Below are positions 1 to 8,240 of a stretch of DNA of 64,000 nt, one piece after another (positions within the stretch are counted from its first letter, which is position 1; each line of letters opens with the position of its first letter). The translations under genes and the position numbers were made by a program. Below the pieces are notes generated by a model. That model searched no databases. It had not been told where the DNA came from and saw nothing but the letters and a program-made list of their open reading frames with translations. This DNA comes from an uncultured Clostridia bacterium (lineage in GTDB: Bacteria; Bacillota; Clostridia; Oscillospirales; Acutalibacteraceae): the NCBI GenBank assembly GCA_947627725.1, contig CANQXE010000012.1, forward strand, positions 1-64,000, in the 5' to 3' direction.

Positions 1-62
1 TCAAAAGACCTCTCGAAAGTCTGCAAACCCGCATAAATACTGGGTTTTTACGACTTCTCAAC
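1..62 (-). other. Short hairpin-containing tail downstream of guaA
   Basis: These bases follow the guaA stop codon on the minus strand. They hold an inverted repeat AAACCC (25-30) / GGGTTT (42-47) around an 11-base loop, then a second weak stem. It could be a guaA terminator or part of an integration junction, because the 3' end of guaA is a known insertion site for genomic islands. The window ends here, so neither reading can be tested. Confidence 0.3.
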
Positions 63-1592
63 TTATTCCCACTCGACTGTGCCGGGGGGTTTTGAGGTTA
101 TATCATATACCACTCGGTTTACGTGGCTGACCTCATTTGTAATTCTGTTTGACACCTTTGCGAGAATATCATATGGGATTTTTGCCCAATCAGCTGTCAT
201 AAAATCATCAGTCGTAACGGCTCTGATTGCTATAAGATGGTCGTACGTTCTGTGATCACCCATAACACCTACCGTTTTAACGCACGGAAGTACGCAGAAG
301 AACTGAGCGAGATTTTTTTCATATCCGTTCTTTGCCATTTCGTCACGAAGAACCCAGTCAGCCTCCTGTAATACCTTAATCTTATCCGCGGTAATTTCAC
401 CGATTATTCTTACTCCGAGACCGGGACCGGGAAACGGCTGGCGCCACACAAGCTCTTTGGGAATACCGAGCATTTCACCGACACGTCTTACCTCATCTTT
501 GAACAAATCGCAAAGCGGTTCAATAACTCCGAGAAATTCAACGTCGTCGGGAATTTTAACCCTGTTGTGGTGAGTTTTAATAACGTCCGCATCACCCTTG
601 CCCGACTCAATGCAGTCGGGATAAATAGTACCCTGGGCAAAGTATCCAAGCTCGTCCTGCTGTCTGATTTCATTCCAGAACACATTAAAAAATTCCGTTC
701 CGATAATATGCCGCTTTTTTTCAGGGTCAACAACGCCCTTAAGCTTTTCAAGGAAAAGCTCACCGCAATTAATACGCAGGAAATTCATATCAAAGAGTGA
801 CGTAAATGTTTTTTCAACAAAATCGCCCTCATTCTTGCGCATAAGTCCCTGGTCAACAAAAACACAGGTGAGCTGTTTGCCGACAGCTCTTGAAAGCAGA
901 CCGGCTGCAACCGACGAATCAACACCGCCGGAAAGACCGAGTATAACCTTTTTATCGCCTATTTGTTCTCTGAGCTTAGCGACCGTATTTTCAATAAAAT
1001 TATCCATTACCCAGTCGCCGGAACAATGACAAATCTCGTAAAGAAAATTAAATAGTATCTGTGAGCCGAACTGTGAGTGGGTTACCTCGGGATGAAACTG
1101 AACGGCGTATATGCTTTTTTCAGTATTCTCCATAGCGGCGCATGGGCAGTTGCTTGTTGTTCCGGAGATTTCAAAGCCCATCGGAGGAGTTGAGATATAG
1201 TCCGTGTGGCTCATCCAGACAATTGATTTTTTATCAACTTTTTTAAAGAGCTTAGACTTTTTATCAGCGGTAAATTCGATTTTTCCGTACTCGCTTACCG
1301 GAGCAGTCTTTACCTCGCCGTCAGCCATCCACGCAATTAGCTGGCAGCCGTAGCATATACCTAAAATAGGAACGCCCAAATCAAGAATATCTTTTGTATA
1401 ATGCGGAGAATTCATATCGTAAACGGAGTTTGGTCCGCCCGTAAAAATAATACCCTTGTAGCCATTGCTTTTAATTGTGTCAATAGGCGTTGTATACGGA
1501 AGAATTTCAGCGTAAACATGATGATCGCGGACTCGCCTTGCGATTAGCTGATTATACTGACCGCCGAAGTCCAGAACAAGAATTTTCTCCAT
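63..1592 (-). CDS. guaA: GMP synthase (glutamine-hydrolysing)
   Basis: Converts XMP to GMP with ATP and glutamine, the last step of guanine nucleotide synthesis in the cytoplasm. The N-terminal class I glutamine amidotransferase domain (about 1-190) has the nucleophile Cys80 in GICYGC and the His-Pro-Glu of the triad at 168-170. The PP-loop SGGVDS (221-226) starts the ATP-pyrophosphatase domain, and the C-terminal dimerisation domain ends in the family-typical PPGTVEWE. At 509 residues it is full length. The ATG follows an AGGAGG-like site, and a TTGCAT-17-TATAAT promoter lies just upstream. purA is the next gene upstream on the same strand but has its own terminator, so the two are probably separate units. 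Confidence 0.98.
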   Translation of the reverse strand: MEKILVLDFGGQYNQLIARRVRDHHVYAEILPYTTPIDTIKSNGYKGIIFTGGPNSVYDMNSPHYTKDILDLGVPILGICYGCQLIAWMADGEVKTAPVSEYGKIEFTADKKSKLFKKVDKKSIVWMSHTDYISTPPMGFEISGTTSNCPCAAMENTEKSIYAVQFHPEVTHSQFGSQILFNFLYEICHCSGDWVMDNFIENTVAKLREQIGDKKVILGLSGGVDSSVAAGLLSRAVGKQLTCVFVDQGLMRKNEGDFVEKTFTSLFDMNFLRINCGELFLEKLKGVVDPEKKRHIIGTEFFNVFWNEIRQQDELGYFAQGTIYPDCIESGKGDADVIKTHHNRVKIPDDVEFLGVIEPLCDLFKDEVRRVGEMLGIPKELVWRQPFPGPGLGVRIIGEITADKIKVLQEADWVLRDEMAKNGYEKNLAQFFCVLPCVKTVGVMGDHRTYDHLIAIRAVTTDDFMTADWAKIPYDILAKVSNRITNEVSHVNRVVYDITSKPPGTVEWE

Positions 1593-1631
1593 TTATATCC
1601 TCCTCAAAATACATAAATTCAGATTGTGACT

Positions 1632-1660
1632 ATTATATACAATTTGCATATTCAATGCAA
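1632..1660 (-). promoter_or_regulatory. Probable guaA promoter
   Basis: On the minus strand there is a -35 TTGCAT (1655-1660), a 17-base spacer and a consensus -10 TATAAT (1632-1637), about 40 bases before the guaA start. No purine riboswitch fits in this short leader. Confidence 0.65.
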
Positions 1661-1712
1661 GCTGTTATATTTTTAAAGCGGGGATGTTAAAACTGTACCC
1701 TGTTTAGTTTAG

Positions 1713-1750
1713 AAAAGGCACAATGTGGGTTTTTCCGCATTGTGCTTTTA
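1713..1750 (-). terminator. Intrinsic terminator of purA
   Basis: An inverted repeat GCACAATG (1718-1725) / CATTGTGC (1738-1745) is followed on the minus strand by a short T-rich run. It lies directly after the purA stop and before the guaA promoter. Confidence 0.75.
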
Positions 1751-1754
1751 TAGT

Positions 1755-3038
1755 TTAATGATTATTTCTGTAAATGATTGCCTCTCGTTCGGGACCGTTT
1801 GAAACCATTGTGATAGGGAAGCCTATCTCTTTTTCAATGAACTCAACATAATCCTTAGTTTCCTGCGGAAGCTCGTCATAATTTTTAATTCCGCGTATGT
1901 CGCAGTGCCAGCCCTTCATTGTTTTAAGCACGGGTCTGCATTTTTTAAGCACGGGTGTGGTAGGGAAATCCTTAATTATTTTTCCGTCAACCTCATAGGC
2001 TGTGCAAATTTTGATTTCCTCAAGATATGAGAGACAGTCAAGCGCTGTCATAACAACCTGAGTTGCTCCTTGACATTCAACACCGTAGCGTGTAGCGACG
2101 CAGTCAAACCATCCGACACGTCTCGGTCTGCCTGTTGTTGCGCCGAACTCACCCTTGTCACCGCCGTGGATGCGAAGCTCCTGCGCCTCGTCCTCATCAA
2201 GAATTTCAGATACAAATTCGCCCGCGCCGACAGCGGAGGAATAAGCCTTTGTTACAACCACAATATCCTCAATGCTGTGCGGAGGAAGACCCGCTCCCAC
2301 TGCACCGTAGCCCGCAAGGGTTGATGATGAAGTAACCATAGGATAGATACCGAAATCAGGGTCCTTAAGCGTGCCCAGCTGACCCTCAAGAAGAATATTT
2401 TTGCCCTGCTTGAGCGCGTTCATCAGATAGGTGTGGGTGTCACAAACGTACGGAGCAATCTTATCTCTGTATTCCATACAGGTTTTGTAAAGTTCCTCTT
2501 CATCAAGCAGAGGCTTGTTATAAACATATTTCAAGGTAAGATTTTTAAGTGTGCATATATTTTTAATTTTAGCTTTAAGCGTATCGTCATCAAAAAGCTC
2601 ATTTACCTGTATGCCGATTTTAGCATATTTATCGCTGAAGAAAGGAGCAATACCCGATTTTGTTGAGCCGAACGCGTTTTTGCCGAGCCTCTCCTCCTCA
2701 TACTCGTCAAGAAGAATGTGATACGGCATAAGTATCTGTGCTCTTTCGCTTACTAAAAGCTTTGGGTTAAGTCCCGCTTTTTTTACATCCTCAAGCTCAT
2801 TAAAAAACTTGTTGATATCAAGCGCCACACCGTTGCCTATGATACATGTTGTGTGGTCGTAGCAAACACCTGACGGCATAAGGTGAAATGCAAATCTGCC
2901 GTGTTCGTTAATAATTGTGTGACCCGCGTTCGCGCCACCCTGAAAACGAATCACAATGTCACTTTGTCCGGCAAACATATCGGTGATTTTTCCTTTACCT
3001 TCATCGCCCCAGTTTGCGCCTACAATTGCTCTTACCAT
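1755..3038 (-). CDS. purA: Adenylosuccinate synthase
   Basis: Catalyses GTP-dependent condensation of IMP and aspartate to adenylosuccinate, the first committed step to AMP. The N-terminus reads MVRAIVGANWGDEGKGK and contains the GTP-binding GDEGKGK at residues 11-17. GGANAGHTI and the TGRPRRVGW segment are also family hallmarks. The frame is open 19 codons further upstream, but the ATG at 3038 is chosen because AGGAG lies 7-8 bases before it and the protein then starts as the family does (427 residues). It lies on the same strand as guaA, so two branches of purine synthesis are adjacent. Confidence 0.97.
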   Translation of the reverse strand: MVRAIVGANWGDEGKGKITDMFAGQSDIVIRFQGGANAGHTIINEHGRFAFHLMPSGVCYDHTTCIIGNGVALDINKFFNELEDVKKAGLNPKLLVSERAQILMPYHILLDEYEEERLGKNAFGSTKSGIAPFFSDKYAKIGIQVNELFDDDTLKAKIKNICTLKNLTLKYVYNKPLLDEEELYKTCMEYRDKIAPYVCDTHTYLMNALKQGKNILLEGQLGTLKDPDFGIYPMVTSSSTLAGYGAVGAGLPPHSIEDIVVVTKAYSSAVGAGEFVSEILDEDEAQELRIHGGDKGEFGATTGRPRRVGWFDCVATRYGVECQGATQVVMTALDCLSYLEEIKICTAYEVDGKIIKDFPTTPVLKKCRPVLKTMKGWHCDIRGIKNYDELPQETKDYVEFIEKEIGFPITMVSNGPEREAIIYRNNH

Positions 3039-3196
3039 TGATTTAATCTCCTGATTATTAAAGAAAAAATTAAAAACCGCAGCAGATAAAACCACCGCCG
3101 CCTTTATTAATTATATTATAAGGTATAGATAATGTCAATGTAATTATTGTTTAACTCTTTTACGGAGACAGGCGCGATTTTTAGTTATTATTTCGG

Positions 3197-3225
3197 TTGT
3201 AAAGCTATATTTTTTATGATATGAT
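3197..3225 (+). promoter_or_regulatory. Probable promoter of the GH28 gene
   Basis: TTGTAA (3197-3202), a 17-base spacer and TATGAT (3220-3225) lie 35 bases before the GH28 start codon. Confidence 0.5.
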
Positions 3226-3259
3226 ATAAAAAATAAGACAAAATTAAGAGGTTAAAAAT

Positions 3260-4639
3260 ATGAAAATATATAACGTAATGCAGTATGGTGCGAAGGGTGA
3301 CGGCGTTACGAATGACGCTTTTGCGATTCAGCACGCTATTGACGACTGCGCAAAAAACGGAGGCGGTCAGGTTGTTTTAACAAGCGGTCATATTTTCTAT
3401 TCCGAATCAATAAGACTCAGAGCGAATGTGGACCTTCATATTCAAAAGGGCGCTAAAATTAAAGCAACGGGAAATATTGACGGTTATATAAGACCCAACA
3501 AACTGATAAATGACCCGAAAACAGCGCTTATCGGAAATCCTGTTACAGGCAAGCCGAGCTTTGTATTTATCTATGGTTATGAGGCGGATAACTGCACAAT
3601 CAGCGGCGAGGGAACAATTGACGCAAACGGTCACGCATTTGTTCAGCGTAAGGATCAATACTATGTAACAGGTGATTTTTACCCACGCCCCACAGTTATG
3701 TATATTGAAAAAAGCAATCATATTACTTTTAAGGATTTTACTGTTGTTGACGCGCCGTTCTGGACACTTCATCCGGCAGGCTGTGATGATGTGCTTATTG
3801 ATAGAATAAGGATTTTAAATGACCTTGATGTCGCGAACAGCGACGGTATTGACCCTGACCATTGCTCTAATGTAAGGATTCTCGGCTGCCACGTTACGTG
3901 TGCCGACGACTGCATTTGTCTTAAAGCCTCTAAGGGTAACGCCGAATACGGTCCGTGCGAGAATATTATTATTGACGGATGTACGCTTATTTCAACCTCG
4001 GCTGCGGTAAAGATAGGCACTGAAGGTGTAGGCGATTTCAGAAATATTATAGTTTCAAACTGCGTTATCAGTAAGTCTAACAGGGGACTTTCAATTCAAA
4101 TTCGTGACGGCGGTAATGTTGAAAATGTGACATATCAGAATATTATTATTGAGACGCGCCGATTCTGCCCCGACTGGTGGGGTACCGCCGAGCCGATTGT
4201 TATGACTACTTTTAACCGGGATGAGAATACTAAAAGCGGAACAATCAGAAATATCCGCTTTTTCAACGTCACGGCTAAGGGCGAAAACGGTGTGCTTATT
4301 CACGGTAACTCCGAAAATATAATTGAAGATGTCTCTTTTGAGAACTGCCGTATTGAGCTGACAAAAACAAGCAAGTGGCATTGCGGTCTGTATGACCTGC
4401 GCCCCTGTCTTGACTGGGGTGTGGAGGAATACAATAATTCCGCGTTCTTTATCAGATACGCAAAAAATATAAGAATTGAAAAAACAAAAACACGCTGGGG
4501 CAGAATTTGCGACAGTTATAAGCACGCTATTGATGCTGAAAATGTTGAAAATCTGGAGCTTGTACGTTTCAGCGGACACGCTGTTGACCCGAGCGTTGAG
4601 GACTATAAATTTAACAATGTAAAACTTACAGAGGTGTAA
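3260..4639 (+). CDS. Glycoside hydrolase family 28 (polygalacturonase-like)
   Basis: GH28 enzymes hydrolyse pectic polysaccharides or oligosaccharides on a right-handed beta-helix. The start NVMQYGAKGDGVTNDAFAIQ is the usual N-terminal pectate-lyase-like strand. The catalytic acid region is NSDGIDPDHC (about 194-203), followed by ADDCICLK with the Asp pair. The usual Gly-His-Gly motif is not seen; its place is taken by SAAVKIGTE, as in subfamilies with other substrates. No signal peptide is visible, so it probably acts in the cytoplasm on imported oligogalacturonides or rhamnogalacturonides. The start ATG follows AAGAGG. A SecB-like gene begins two bases after its stop, so the two are co-transcribed. 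The family is clear; the exact substrate is not. Confidence 0.9.
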   Translation: MKIYNVMQYGAKGDGVTNDAFAIQHAIDDCAKNGGGQVVLTSGHIFYSESIRLRANVDLHIQKGAKIKATGNIDGYIRPNKLINDPKTALIGNPVTGKPSFVFIYGYEADNCTISGEGTIDANGHAFVQRKDQYYVTGDFYPRPTVMYIEKSNHITFKDFTVVDAPFWTLHPAGCDDVLIDRIRILNDLDVANSDGIDPDHCSNVRILGCHVTCADDCICLKASKGNAEYGPCENIIIDGCTLISTSAAVKIGTEGVGDFRNIIVSNCVISKSNRGLSIQIRDGGNVENVTYQNIIIETRRFCPDWWGTAEPIVMTTFNRDENTKSGTIRNIRFFNVTAKGENGVLIHGNSENIIEDVSFENCRIELTKTSKWHCGLYDLRPCLDWGVEEYNNSAFFIRYAKNIRIEKTKTRWGRICDSYKHAIDAENVENLELVRFSGHAVDPSVEDYKFNNVKLTEV

Positions 4640-4641
4640 TT

Positions 4642-5046
4642 ATGGTAGAGCTTAAAGGTTATAAGGTAAACAGGCTTGAAATTGAAAACAGGGCAAAGCC
4701 CGGTACTCAGTTAAAACTGCAAAATCAGCTGAAGTACAACGTGAATTATATGGATGATAACAAAACCTGCGTTGGAATGATGGAGTTGAGAATTATGGAC
4801 GCCGACCTCAATCCGTTTGAGATTAAAATAGAAATGGTGGCTGAATTCTCCTATGGAGCAGATGACGAAAAGGCGGATATTCATACTACGTCGTTTGACC
4901 AGCTTTTCCCGTTTGTAAGGCAGATTGTGAATACTGCAACATCCTTTACGGGTATGCCGGGACTGATGATTCCGATTATGAGGCTTAATAAGGATACGGT
5001 ACGTGTCAACGAGCCTAATAAAAACGAATCCTCACCGCTGAACTGA
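4642..5046 (+). CDS. SecB-like chaperone-fold protein
   Basis: A 134-residue protein starting two bases after the GH28 stop, so it is probably translated from the same transcript. The segment LFPFVRQIVNTATSFTGMPG followed by IPIMRL resembles the C-terminal helix and loop of SecB-family proteins (compare LFPY.R..I....T..AG.P....PP in SecB). The N-terminal half is predicted beta, as in SecB. SecB-family proteins bind unfolded preproteins or guard toxin-antitoxin pairs; no antitoxin is adjacent here. The family call rests on pattern recognition only, and a role linked to GH28 is inference from position. Confidence 0.5.
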   Translation: MVELKGYKVNRLEIENRAKPGTQLKLQNQLKYNVNYMDDNKTCVGMMELRIMDADLNPFEIKIEMVAEFSYGADDEKADIHTTSFDQLFPFVRQIVNTATSFTGMPGLMIPIMRLNKDTVRVNEPNKNESSPLN

Positions 5047-5050
5047 ATAT

Positions 5051-5081
5051 AAAAAAGGGGCTGTAAAAGCCCCTTTTTTTA
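5051..5081. terminator. Bidirectional intrinsic terminator
   Basis: A GC-rich stem (GGGGCT / AGCCCC) flanked by six A on the left and a T-run on the right sits between convergent genes and can stop transcription from both sides. Confidence 0.9.
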
Positions 5082-5083
5082 TG

Positions 5084-5833
5084 CTATTTCATATTTACAG
5101 TTGTTACAATCTTATCATCGCTGAGAGAAAACAGCTCGCTGATTTCAACTTCTAATGGAGTTGACGCATCTCTTAAAACATAAGCCTTTTTGACGTCCTT
5201 TGTAACACCCGGCTTGATTTCAACATCAACTAAATCTGTATCCTCATCAAGAACGGCGGTTTCAAGTCCTACACCGTCCTGATAAACGGAGTCGCTTAAA
5301 GCAACATCAAAGCTGGTAGCGTCGCTTGCATTATTTGTGAACTCATATGTGATAAGAACAGCGTCCTTACCCGCATAGTCCTTGCAAAGCTTCGCCTCTT
5401 TAACAACGCATTTGTAATCACCTATAACATTATCAGATGTATCGGATGAGTCATCCCCTGTATTTGCGTCAACTTCATCATCATATTTTTCGGAATATGA
5501 TGAATCGTTCATTGTTTCATCAACAGCTTTACTGAACAATGCCCCTGATGTTGCCGTAATGATAACAGTTAAAACGATATTGATAATAAAGCTGACCAAT
5601 GCGCATATTCCGCACGCTTTTGCGGTTTTCGGTTTTTTATCCTTTTTTACAATGAATAAAATTAAACCCACAAGCGGAATAATAAAGGACAATATTGCAA
5701 GTCCTACGCTTGCCTTCTCCTCCTGCGGGGGCATATTGCCGTTAAACTGATTATATCCCTGCGGCGGTTGAGGCGGATAAGTCTGATTATCCTGCGGTGG
5801 AGTGTAATACTGATTATTATTTTCGTCTGCCAT
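5084..5833 (-). CDS. DUF5067-type membrane-anchored protein
   Basis: Function unknown. The N-terminal 38 residues are rich in Pro, Gln, Tyr and Asn. Two hydrophobic segments follow (about 43-63 and 75-97), separated by a short Lys-rich turn. After an acidic Ser/Asp linker comes a C-terminal domain (about 135-249) with IGDYKCVVKEAKL and DAVLITYEFTNNA, matching DUF5067, an immunoglobulin-like domain of exported Firmicute proteins. The topology suggests an outside-facing sensor or binding domain. The AGGAGG site lies eight bases before ATG. It is divergent from an XRE regulator, and the shared region holds two repeated sites, so regulation by that protein is likely. Confidence 0.75.
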   Translation of the reverse strand: MADENNNQYYTPPQDNQTYPPQPPQGYNQFNGNMPPQEEKASVGLAILSFIIPLVGLILFIVKKDKKPKTAKACGICALVSFIINIVLTVIITATSGALFSKAVDETMNDSSYSEKYDDEVDANTGDDSSDTSDNVIGDYKCVVKEAKLCKDYAGKDAVLITYEFTNNASDATSFDVALSDSVYQDGVGLETAVLDEDTDLVDVEIKPGVTKDVKKAYVLRDASTPLEVEISELFSLSDDKIVTTVNMK

Positions 5834-5864
5834 TTTGCAAACCTCCTTAAATTATTATAGCTTT

Positions 5865-5916
5865 ATATTAACACATAAGTGTTCAAATTGTCAACATATG
5901 TATTCAAACATAATTA
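5865..5916. promoter_or_regulatory. Divergent promoters overlapping two direct operator-like repeats
   Basis: The 15-base sequences at 5873-5887 and 5894-5908 (ACATAnGTnTTCAAA) agree at 13 of 15 positions and are 21 bases apart, two turns of DNA on the same face. Leftward, TTGACA (5889-5894) and TAATAT (5865-5870) form a promoter for the DUF5067 gene. Rightward, TTGTCA (5888-5893), a 17-base spacer and TAATTA (5911-5916) can serve the XRE gene. The repeats overlap both promoters, so a bound regulator could repress both. Binding by the neighbouring XRE protein is inferred. Confidence 0.5.
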
Positions 5917-5950
5917 TTTTTTAGCATACACTAATTATGAGGTGATGCTA

Positions 5951-6187
5951 ATGTTTGTACCAACACTTGACGCGAAAATTGTAGGCAGAGTAATTGCGGA
6001 AATCAGAAAGGAAAAAGGAATATCACAGGAGGTTCTCAGCGGTCTTGCTGATATCGGCAGGACGCATCTTTCGGCAATTGAAAGAGGGGAGAGAAAGCCT
6101 ACCCTTGAAACACTTTACCGCATCTCCTGCGCTTTGGGAATAAAAATGAGCGATATAGTAAAGCAGATTGAAAACCGTATAAATTAA
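5951..6187 (+). CDS. XRE-family helix-turn-helix regulator (small)
   Basis: A 78-residue protein that is essentially one HTH_3 domain: IAEIRKEKGISQEVLSGLADIGRTHLSAIERGERKPTLETLYRISCALGI. The Gln in the first helix and SAIERGERKPTLETLYRI are typical of lambda-repressor-like proteins. The frame is open further upstream, but the ATG at 5951 is preceded by GAGGTGAT at proper distance. It carries no sensor domain, so it is probably a simple repressor of itself and of the divergent DUF5067 gene. A strong hairpin follows its stop codon. Confidence 0.85.
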   Translation: MFVPTLDAKIVGRVIAEIRKEKGISQEVLSGLADIGRTHLSAIERGERKPTLETLYRISCALGIKMSDIVKQIENRIN

Positions 6188-6218
6188 CAATGCCTGACAT
6201 TTTTCTGTCAGGCATTGT
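6187..6218. terminator. Strong hairpin terminator between convergent genes
   Basis: A perfect 13-bp stem (6187-6199 with 6206-6218) around a six-base loop follows the XRE gene and faces the end of the convergent membrane protein gene. Confidence 0.8.
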
Positions 6219-6226
6219 GTTATGTA

Positions 6227-6985
6227 TTATATATTTTTTTCTTTTACCGATTTCTTTTTCTTCAGCACGTAAAAGGCAATGAAGAAGAAAACGTAAATTG
6301 CTATCCAGCAGTAATAACTCCTGCTTATATGATTGCCCTGTGCAAGATTAATGACGATTGCGCAAACGCGCCTTCCGAAATTAAGCAGTAAAGCCGTTAA
6401 CTGAAAATCAACTATCAGCTTTGCGCTCAGTTTGTTTGACCTTGCTGCAACAAAAAGCAAAATTATCATTGAAAGGGAGTAGAAAATAAAGGCGGAAAAA
6501 TAGCTATAAATCATATTGCCGTTTGCGATTGAATTTATGTATATTGAAATTTCCTCCTGAATATCTGTGAAAAACGGCACGACAAATACAGTGCAGAGAA
6601 TAGGAAAGGCTTTAAGCTCTTTCGGTTTTTCCTGCTGTTCATAGAGCCACAGCACAGCAGCGGCAAAAATAATGATTGAGAATTTTTTTACAAGAAAATA
6701 AACAATATTTGCCTCAGGACTGAGATTTTCAAAGTTATTAATAATGGGTGGCATCATTCTCAGCCCGAATATTGCCGTAAGGATTCCGTAAAAGGTTTCC
6801 TTGGATTTTGTTACCAAGAAAAATACGATTACAGTTGCCAGACTGAAAACAATTGCCTCAATTATCGCAAACTCTCTTGTTATATCCAGGCAAATATTAA
6901 GAATTCTTTGAATGATATATGAGCCGAAAATTATTGCAACGGATATTAAGCAATAAATTTTGCCGACAGACATTTTTTCGCGCAT
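6227..6985 (-). CDS. Polytopic membrane protein, unknown function
   Basis: I do not recognise the family. The 252-residue protein has about seven hydrophobic helices spread over its whole length and a Lys-rich C-terminal tail (KKKKSVKEK), which would be cytoplasmic. There are no enzyme motifs. A TTG codon at 6991 is in frame, but the ATG at 6985 is preferred because GGGGGG lies seven bases before it. It has its own leader after a gap from the next membrane gene upstream. Confidence 0.6.
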   Translation of the reverse strand: MREKMSVGKIYCLISVAIIFGSYIIQRILNICLDITREFAIIEAIVFSLATVIVFFLVTKSKETFYGILTAIFGLRMMPPIINNFENLSPEANIVYFLVKKFSIIIFAAAVLWLYEQQEKPKELKAFPILCTVFVVPFFTDIQEEISIYINSIANGNMIYSYFSAFIFYSLSMIILLFVAARSNKLSAKLIVDFQLTALLLNFGRRVCAIVINLAQGNHISRSYYCWIAIYVFFFIAFYVLKKKKSVKEKNI

Positions 6986-7069
6986 AAACAATCCCCCCTT
7001 AATATAATTTAATTATATATTAAAGGAAAATAAATGTCAATTTTAACAAAAAAAACCGGGTCCATTGAT

Positions 7070-7573
7070 TTATTCTTCTATGCCATTTGAATTATTTTTT
7101 AATCCATAAAATTTACTTTCTGTTTTTCTTCCTGATATTAAACATAAATATCTAATAAAATCCTCTAAAATATAACATAATGACATTCTAAAGAAAACAA
7201 CTTCAAGCGTGGTATCAAAAACAGTAAATATGGGATAATCAATAAAAGTGAAAAACGAATTGCTAATTGACATTGGAATCCATCCGCCAACTTTAGAATT
7301 ATAAACCACTAACGCAGCCATTATTTCGCTGAAAATCATTGATAATATGAAATTTATTAAAAATATTTTATTATCATAATTTTTAAATAATAACTTTCCT
7401 ATTATCCTGAAAAACAATATCATTAAAACTAACTGAACAATATAAAAAACGACCCAACCTATACCATGTTCGCCGAAAATCATATGTATAGGCAGATAAA
7501 TTACAAGAATTAAGAGATTAAATAAAATTGTAATCAATTGTAATTTTAAAATTGGAAATAAAAATTTTTTCAT
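7070..7573 (-). CDS. Small AT-rich membrane protein, unknown function
   Basis: A 167-residue protein with about four hydrophobic segments and a polar C-terminal tail. It is noticeably AT-rich compared with neighbouring genes. It starts with ATG but no strong ribosome-binding site is visible. It lies just downstream, on the same strand, of degraded YD-repeat (RHS-like) sequence, so it could be an orphan immunity protein of a lost toxin; that is inference from position alone. Confidence 0.5.
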   Translation of the reverse strand: MKKFLFPILKLQLITILFNLLILVIYLPIHMIFGEHGIGWVVFYIVQLVLMILFFRIIGKLLFKNYDNKIFLINFILSMIFSEIMAALVVYNSKVGGWIPMSISNSFFTFIDYPIFTVFDTTLEVVFFRMSLCYILEDFIRYLCLISGRKTESKFYGLKNNSNGIEE

Positions 7574-7784
7574 TTGAATTACCCATATAAATTATATTTT
7601 GCTTTTTCCACCAATACTTTTAACAAATTTTGTTAAGTAATCACGAATTACCTTTCTTGTTGCAAGGTTCACAGCTTGACAGATGACCTTTTGAACTTAT
7701 TTTTGTCTTTGATTTGTCATACCAAACAACGGTCTTTCACCTGATTAAATAGAAAATATTTTTTCGTAATTTTACTTGTCCGCT

Positions 7785-8039
7785 TTATTGACCACTGTTA
7801 TTATCGTATTCGTAATGAATGGACTGACCGTTGGTATAAACCTCATTTATTAATTGATAATCCTCATCATAATTATAAGGCAAAGCGTTTACACAGTCAA
7901 CGCAAACCTTTGTTAAATTGCCCTTAACATCATAATTATACTTATTAATATCAAAACACGCTGTTACTTTTGTAATATTACCGCTTTCGTCTGTATACTC
8001 AACTCTTTTAAAGTATTTGTAGTCTTTTATTAAACAGGA
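7785..8039 (-). pseudogene. Remnant of a YD-repeat (RHS-like) protein tail
   Basis: On the minus strand an open stretch of about 80 codons has no start codon and begins right after a stop. It encodes VEYTDESGNIT, YNYDVKGNLTKVC and IHYEYDNNSGQ, close to the YD-repeat consensus of RHS and wall-associated proteins. A further 35-codon start-less fragment lies at 7592-7696. The whole interval 7574-8240 therefore looks like decayed coding DNA, with no intact gene. Confidence 0.45.
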
Positions 8040-8130
8040 AAATCAAAAAATAAAAGTATATGTGAAATTATGTAAAAAACAGGCATTACCGAATAAAACA
8101 TTTTCTTAAAATATTTATGGCGAATTAAAA

Positions 8131-8170
8131 TAAAAAGGCTTAGGAGCAATGAATAACTCCTAAGCCTGAA
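8131..8170 (-). terminator. Terminator of the GGGtGRT operon
   Basis: An 11-bp stem (8136-8146 with 8157-8167) is followed on the minus strand by a T-rich run, 70 bases past the GGGtGRT stop codon. Confidence 0.8.
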
Positions 8171-8240
8171 AACTATTACAAAGTAGAAATGGGTAAAATT
8201 TCAATATAAAAATCAAAGCCCGCTAACAGTTTAAATCAGT

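Noticed and set aside
3039-3259. Possible purine riboswitch before purA, and likewise before guaA
   Set aside because: Neither leader shows the conserved purine aptamer core, and both are too short.
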